Source: Desulfobacterales bacterium (GTDB taxonomy: Bacteria > Desulfobacterota > Desulfobacteria > Desulfobacterales > RPRI01). Taken from it: a DNA stretch of 8,341 bases. A program made the translations under genes and the position numbers. Shown here piece after piece: positions 5,941-8,341 of the stretch. The stretch covers positions 1-8,341 of the forward strand of contig JAGVOC010000303.1 in NCBI GenBank assembly GCA_020052975.1. The letters are read 5' to 3'. Below the pieces are notes generated by a model, which worked only from the letters and a program-made list of their open reading frames with translations, searched no databases and was not told the DNA's origin. Every line of letters begins with the position of its first letter. Position 1 is the stretch's first letter.

Positions 5941-7107
5941 TTAGAATTTAGGCGGTGCGGTCTGCATTGTAGTGGGATAAACGATCTGTTTTTCCCCATT
6001 TTGCCACTGAATCAGGATGGGGTTATGTCCAATCTGTTTTCCTGTGTGATCGACCTTGAACCGTCCGATCACCGTCACTGTGTCTAGCGATGAAATAAAG
6101 TCTCTTATCTTCTTTTGATCAAACGAATTGTTATGGGTTATTGCTTTTTCGATAATCTGGCAGGAAGCGTATGAAGACCCGGCATGGTATGAAGGAATAA
6201 TATCAGTAAATGATTTATAATCTCTGATAAAATTTTTCGTTCCAGGAAACGGGATTCTCTCATCCGGCTCCCATTGGGAAGGACCAAAGACACCTTCAGC
6301 CATATTCCCTGCCACCTTATTAAAATCGGGGTGCGAGGGGGCAATTGTGATACCGACAACCTTTGGCCGGTATTTTGCCTGCTCCATCAAATGGAGAAGA
6401 ACATAACCATCCGCCGGGTAAGCAGACAGCATTATCCCGTCCGGATTGACGGCCCTGGCCTCCGATAACAGGCCTGGGAAATCCGTTTTTCCTGATTGAT
6501 ATCCTTTGTTGAAAGCCACCTTCAATCCGAATCGTTTTGCCCAGGGTTCGATACCTTCTGCGACGTTGATATTGAAAGCTGAATTTTCATAAAGGACGGC
6601 AACGGACTTAAAACCGTTACGCGCCATCAGGTCGAGCAGTCCGACGAAATAGCGGTCCGCTGTCGCATACATTCCAAAAACATTTTTGTAACCACGCTCC
6701 CAGATCTTTTCTCCTGCAGCTCCGCAGGCAAGCAGAACGTAACCATGCTTTTCGCTCACTTCAGAAGCCACAAGGGTAAGAGGCGTTCCATAAGGGGCAA
6801 AGACCAGATCGACCTTATCTTCTTTGATGAGCTTCTCATAAAGCTGGCTCACCAGTTTCTCATCGCTTTTGTCATTATACAGTATGAGCTGAACAGGTCG
6901 CCCGAGAAGTCCGCCGCGCTGATTGACCTGGCTTTCCCAGAGCTTATATCCGCCCTGAATCATGGAGGAAGGCTCTTTGTATTTGCCATCCAGAGAAACC
7001 GTTGCGCCGATGCGAACAGGTTTGATTTCCGCGCCTGAAACGGACACGGATACCAGATAAAGACATAATATTATAATTATTATATTTCTTAATATGGTCG
7101 GTTTCAT
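5941..7107 (-). CDS. Leucine-type (Peripla_BP_6) periplasmic solute-binding protein
   Basis: This 388-residue protein belongs to the branched-chain amino acid/amide type of ABC binding proteins. A signal peptide covers residues 1-26, with predicted cleavage after VSGA; no lipobox is seen, so it should be free in the periplasm. Family features include VRIGATVSLDGKY (31-43), GGYKLW (52-57), NQRGGLLGRPVQL (62-74), LYNDKSD (76-82) and LVFAPYGTP (101-109), the usual order in the first lobe. The ligand cannot be read from sequence. AAAGGAG about 8 bases before ATG 7107 supports the start. No permease or ATPase gene lies beside it. The next gene on the strand is the membrane diguanylate cyclase, which suggests that the protein feeds a sensor rather than only a transporter; that is inference. 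A strong promoter and palindrome lie immediately upstream. Confidence 0.93.
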   Translation of the reverse strand: MKPTILRNIIIIILCLYLVSVSVSGAEIKPVRIGATVSLDGKYKEPSSMIQGGYKLWESQVNQRGGLLGRPVQLILYNDKSDEKLVSQLYEKLIKEDKVDLVFAPYGTPLTLVASEVSEKHGYVLLACGAAGEKIWERGYKNVFGMYATADRYFVGLLDLMARNGFKSVAVLYENSAFNINVAEGIEPWAKRFGLKVAFNKGYQSGKTDFPGLLSEARAVNPDGIMLSAYPADGYVLLHLMEQAKYRPKVVGITIAPSHPDFNKVAGNMAEGVFGPSQWEPDERIPFPGTKNFIRDYKSFTDIIPSYHAGSSYASCQIIEKAITHNNSFDQKKIRDFISSLDTVTVIGRFKVDHTGKQIGHNPILIQWQNGEKQIVYPTTMQTAPPKF

Positions 7108-7139
7108 CCGGCATCTCCTTTGTAGAGATATTATTTTAC

Positions 7140-7177
7140 CTTATAAAACCCTTATAAGACGGCTCAAAATATGTCAA
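7140..7177 (-). promoter_or_regulatory. Promoter of the binding-protein/cyclase cluster with overlapping palindrome
   Basis: On the minus strand a perfect -35 box TTGACA (7177-7172) and a -10 TATAAG (7156-7151, five of six) are separated by 15 bp, slightly short of the optimum. Transcription would begin near 7144, leaving a leader of about 37 bases that includes the ribosome-binding site. A perfect palindrome of CTTATAA (7140-7146) and TTATAAG (7152-7158) around AACCC overlaps the -10 and the predicted start point. That is where a repressor operator would lie; no binding protein is identified. Confidence 0.55.
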
Positions 7178-7213
7178 CAGGCATTATATTTGCGCACATT
7201 GTTAAATAGTGAT

Positions 7214-7307
7214 AACCTGCTTGGAACTTCAAACGAAGTCGGCTTTCAAGTTCGTCGGTAACAGGTTGCCGCAAAGCGGCATAAACTTGGCTTTTTACGA
7301 AGCCGTC
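7214..7307. repeat. Hairpin cluster ending in the GACGGCTTCGTAAAAAG repeat motif (copy C)
   Basis: The right end, CTTTTTACGAAGCCGTC (7291-7307), is the inverted form of the left end of repeat copies A and B. To its left lie stacked inverted repeats: AACCTG (7214-7219) with CAGGTT (7262-7267), GAACTT (7224-7229) with AAGTTC (7248-7253), and a perfect TGCCGC-AAA-GCGGCA hairpin (7267-7281). CAAGTT (7247-7252) with AACTTG (7284-7289) is an alternative pairing. The element could reach further left, because GACGGCT at 7158-7164 is complementary to AGCCGTC at 7301-7307, making a 150-bp unit; that boundary is uncertain. It occupies most of the gap between the divergent binding-protein and PspC genes and ends 31 bases before the PspC start. 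It is either a repeat of the same family or a structured leader. Confidence 0.5.
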
Positions 7308-7338
7308 ATTATTTATAACTTTGAAAGGACAAACGGCT

Positions 7339-7557
7339 ATGAATATTAATGAAAATGAAAAAGTGGATTATTCTATTCGGAAACTTGCCAAGGTTAAAGA
7401 TGACAAGAAGATATTTGGTGTTTGCGGCGGGCTTGGTAAATATACCCCGGTTCCGTCATGGCTTTGGCGGGCAATATTTATTATAACAACATTATGCGGC
7501 GGTATCGGTCTGGTTGTCTATATTGTTATGGCTGTATGTATGCCGAAAGAAAAATGA
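7339..7557 (+). CDS. Small PspC-domain membrane protein
   Basis: This 72-residue protein is essentially one PspC domain: IRKLAKVKDDKKIFGVCGGLGKY (about residues 13-35, with the family's GVCGGL core at 27-32), WLWRAIFI at about 41-48, then a membrane-spanning stretch with GGIGLVVYIVMAVCMP at 54-69. PspC domains occur in phage-shock envelope-stress systems and in many small stand-alone membrane proteins; no other psp gene is in view, so a stress role is only suggested. I chose ATG 7339 because AAAGGA (7324-7329) lies 9 bases upstream. A TTG at 7321 would add six residues and place the start ahead of that ribosome-binding site. The gene stands alone on the plus strand behind the hairpin-rich repeat region. 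No clear terminator follows it. Confidence 0.87.
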   Translation: MNINENEKVDYSIRKLAKVKDDKKIFGVCGGLGKYTPVPSWLWRAIFIITTLCGGIGLVVYIVMAVCMPKEK

Positions 7558-7681
7558 GGAAAAGGTTCCGGATTTATCCTGCCTGCCCAGCGAAACCTTC
7601 AAATCTGAAACAGCTAACACCTAAGCGCAGATCTTGTGCCACAAAGCCTGACAGTTTGCGAACTTTTGACAAAAAAATCCC

Positions 7682-7707
7682 TTGACTTTTTTAGGGGGTA
7701 AGATACT
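7682..7707 (+). promoter_or_regulatory. Weak putative promoter upstream of the TAXI binding-protein gene
   Basis: Two -35-like boxes, TTGACA (7666-7671) and TTGACT (7682-7687), lie in the 208-bp gap before the TAXI gene. The second is followed at 14 bp by GATACT (7702-7707), a four-of-six -10. Spacing and -10 quality are poor, so the exact promoter is uncertain. A small TTGTG/CACAA palindrome (7634-7644) lies upstream. No gene is seen between 7558 and 7765. Confidence 0.3.
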
Positions 7708-7765
7708 TTCACAACGGATTTTCAATGAATATCGCACGGAAAAGACAATAAAAAAGGAGGGGGGC

Positions 7766-8341
7766 ATGATGAAACGCTTTGTAATATGGGGACTCGTTGT
7801 GGCGTTCGTATTTGTTGTTCCATCGGCATGGGCTCAAAAAACGGTTCGATTGTCAATTGTTACAGGAGGAACAGGAGGAGTGTATTATCCCATGGGCGGA
7901 GGGATGGCCAATATTTTATCTAAATATATCAACTATATGGAAGCAACCGCGGAAGTGACTGCCGCTTCAGTGGATAATTGCCTTCTGATAGGAGCCGGAA
8001 AGGCTGAATTGGCATTTATCATGGCGGACGTTGGATGGGATGCCTTTGAAGGTAAAGGAAAGTTCAAAGCCAAGATCCCCTTAAGAACCGTAGCGGTTCT
8101 CTATCCGAATAATATGCATATCGTGACAATTGAGGGTGCCGGTATTGAAAAGGTCAGCGACCTGAAAGGGAAAAGAGTTTCGACCGGCGCGCCGGGGAGC
8201 GGAACCGAGATAAAGGCTTTGAGGGTTTTGGAAGCTTATGGCCTGGATCCGGACAAAGACATGAAAAGGGATAAATTGGGCGCCGCTGAGTCCGCCGGCG
8301 CTTTAAAAGACAGGAAGATCGATGCCTACTTCTGGGACGGC
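7766..8341 (+). CDS. TAXI-type TRAP transporter solute-binding protein, N-terminal part
   Basis: The frame starts at ATG 7766 and is open at the right edge, giving 192 residues of a protein usually about 320-350 long. A signal peptide with a hydrophobic core (FVIWGLVVAFVFVV) ends at AWA, with cleavage expected after residue 23. The mature start has the TAXI hallmark: a beta strand (VRLSIVTGGTGG) followed by VYYPMGGGMA at about 39-48. Further family segments are ASVDNCLLIGAGKAELAFIM near 65-84, VSDLKGKRVSTGAPGSGTE near 132-150, and AYFWDG at the cut end. These proteins capture small organic acids or similar solutes in the periplasm for a sodium-coupled TRAP permease, whose gene would be expected further right. 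AAGGAGG (7754-7760) lies 5 bases before ATG 7766 and 8 before the in-frame ATG 7769; either could be used. Confidence 0.92.
   Translation, partial: MMKRFVIWGLVVAFVFVVPSAWAQKTVRLSIVTGGTGGVYYPMGGGMANILSKYINYMEATAEVTAASVDNCLLIGAGKAELAFIMADVGWDAFEGKGKFKAKIPLRTVAVLYPNNMHIVTIEGAGIEKVSDLKGKRVSTGAPGSGTEIKALRVLEAYGLDPDKDMKRDKLGAAESAGALKDRKIDAYFWDG

Noticed and set aside
7201..7338. Possible cyclic di-GMP (GEMM) riboswitch upstream of the PspC gene
   Set aside because: The region is highly structured and contains GCAAAGC, but the conserved GEMM core and tetraloop-receptor layout cannot be matched; repeat-family ends explain it better.
7640..7670. Sigma-54 promoter before the TAXI gene
   Set aside because: The GG-N10-GC arrangement is absent; only loose TGAC and TTGC fragments occur.
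7458..7685. 75-codon plus-strand open frame overlapping and following the PspC gene
   Set aside because: Different frame from the recognisable PspC domain, no ribosome-binding site, low-complexity basic translation.

Overview
The window looks like a chromosomal piece of a Gram-negative, moderately AT-rich bacterium. The best guess is a member of Desulfobacterota (Desulfobacterales-like). This is inferred from the gene mix (leucine-type and TAXI-type solute-binding proteins, a DUF374 acyltransferase, a YchF paralogue, an LEA/WHy lipoprotein) and from short interspersed repeats ending in GACGGCTTCGTAAAAA and TTTTTACGAGTCCATC, a style I associate with that group. No rRNA or tRNA gene, CRISPR array or transposase is visible.

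Layout. The left edge carries the 5' part of a minus-strand gene for a membrane-anchored protein (perhaps AsmA/YdbH-like). A gap of about 320 bp follows, holding a promoter-like site for that gene and a 130-bp palindromic repeat. A plus-strand DUF374 lysophospholipid-acyltransferase-family gene comes next and meets, tail to tail with only 4 bp between stop codons, the last of five consecutive minus-strand genes. In transcription order those five are a leucine-type periplasmic binding protein (7107 to 5941), a HAMP-PAS-PAS-GGDEF diguanylate cyclase (5838 to 3805), an LEA/WHy lipoprotein (3745 to 3227), a two-CBS protein (3022 to 2561) and a divergent YchF-like P-loop protein (2333 to 1299). A 153-bp MITE-like repeat with a 7-bp target duplication sits between the CBS gene and the YchF-like gene. 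To the right, on the plus strand, are a small PspC-domain membrane protein behind a hairpin-rich leader and the 5' part of a TAXI-type TRAP solute-binding protein that runs off the window.

How the genes may work together. The first two genes of the minus-strand cluster look like a sensory pair. A secreted binding protein without neighbouring permease or ATPase genes precedes a membrane diguanylate cyclase that has its own periplasmic sensing region, an intact GGDEF active site and an intact RxxD product-inhibition site. The simplest reading is that periplasmic ligand status is converted into cyclic di-GMP output. A perfect -35 box with a strong -10 lies upstream of the binding-protein gene, with a palindrome over the -10. 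A long hairpin abuts the ribosome-binding site of the cyclase gene. The lipoprotein, CBS and YchF-like genes follow on the same strand, but looser spacing and inserted repeats make a single operon uncertain.

The most unusual items are the sensory pair, the MITE-like element with its target duplication (it also creates a false N-terminal extension of the YchF-like reading frame), the YchF-like protein without a recognisable switch-II DxxG motif, and a perfect 14-bp inverted repeat inside the 5' coding region of the CBS gene.
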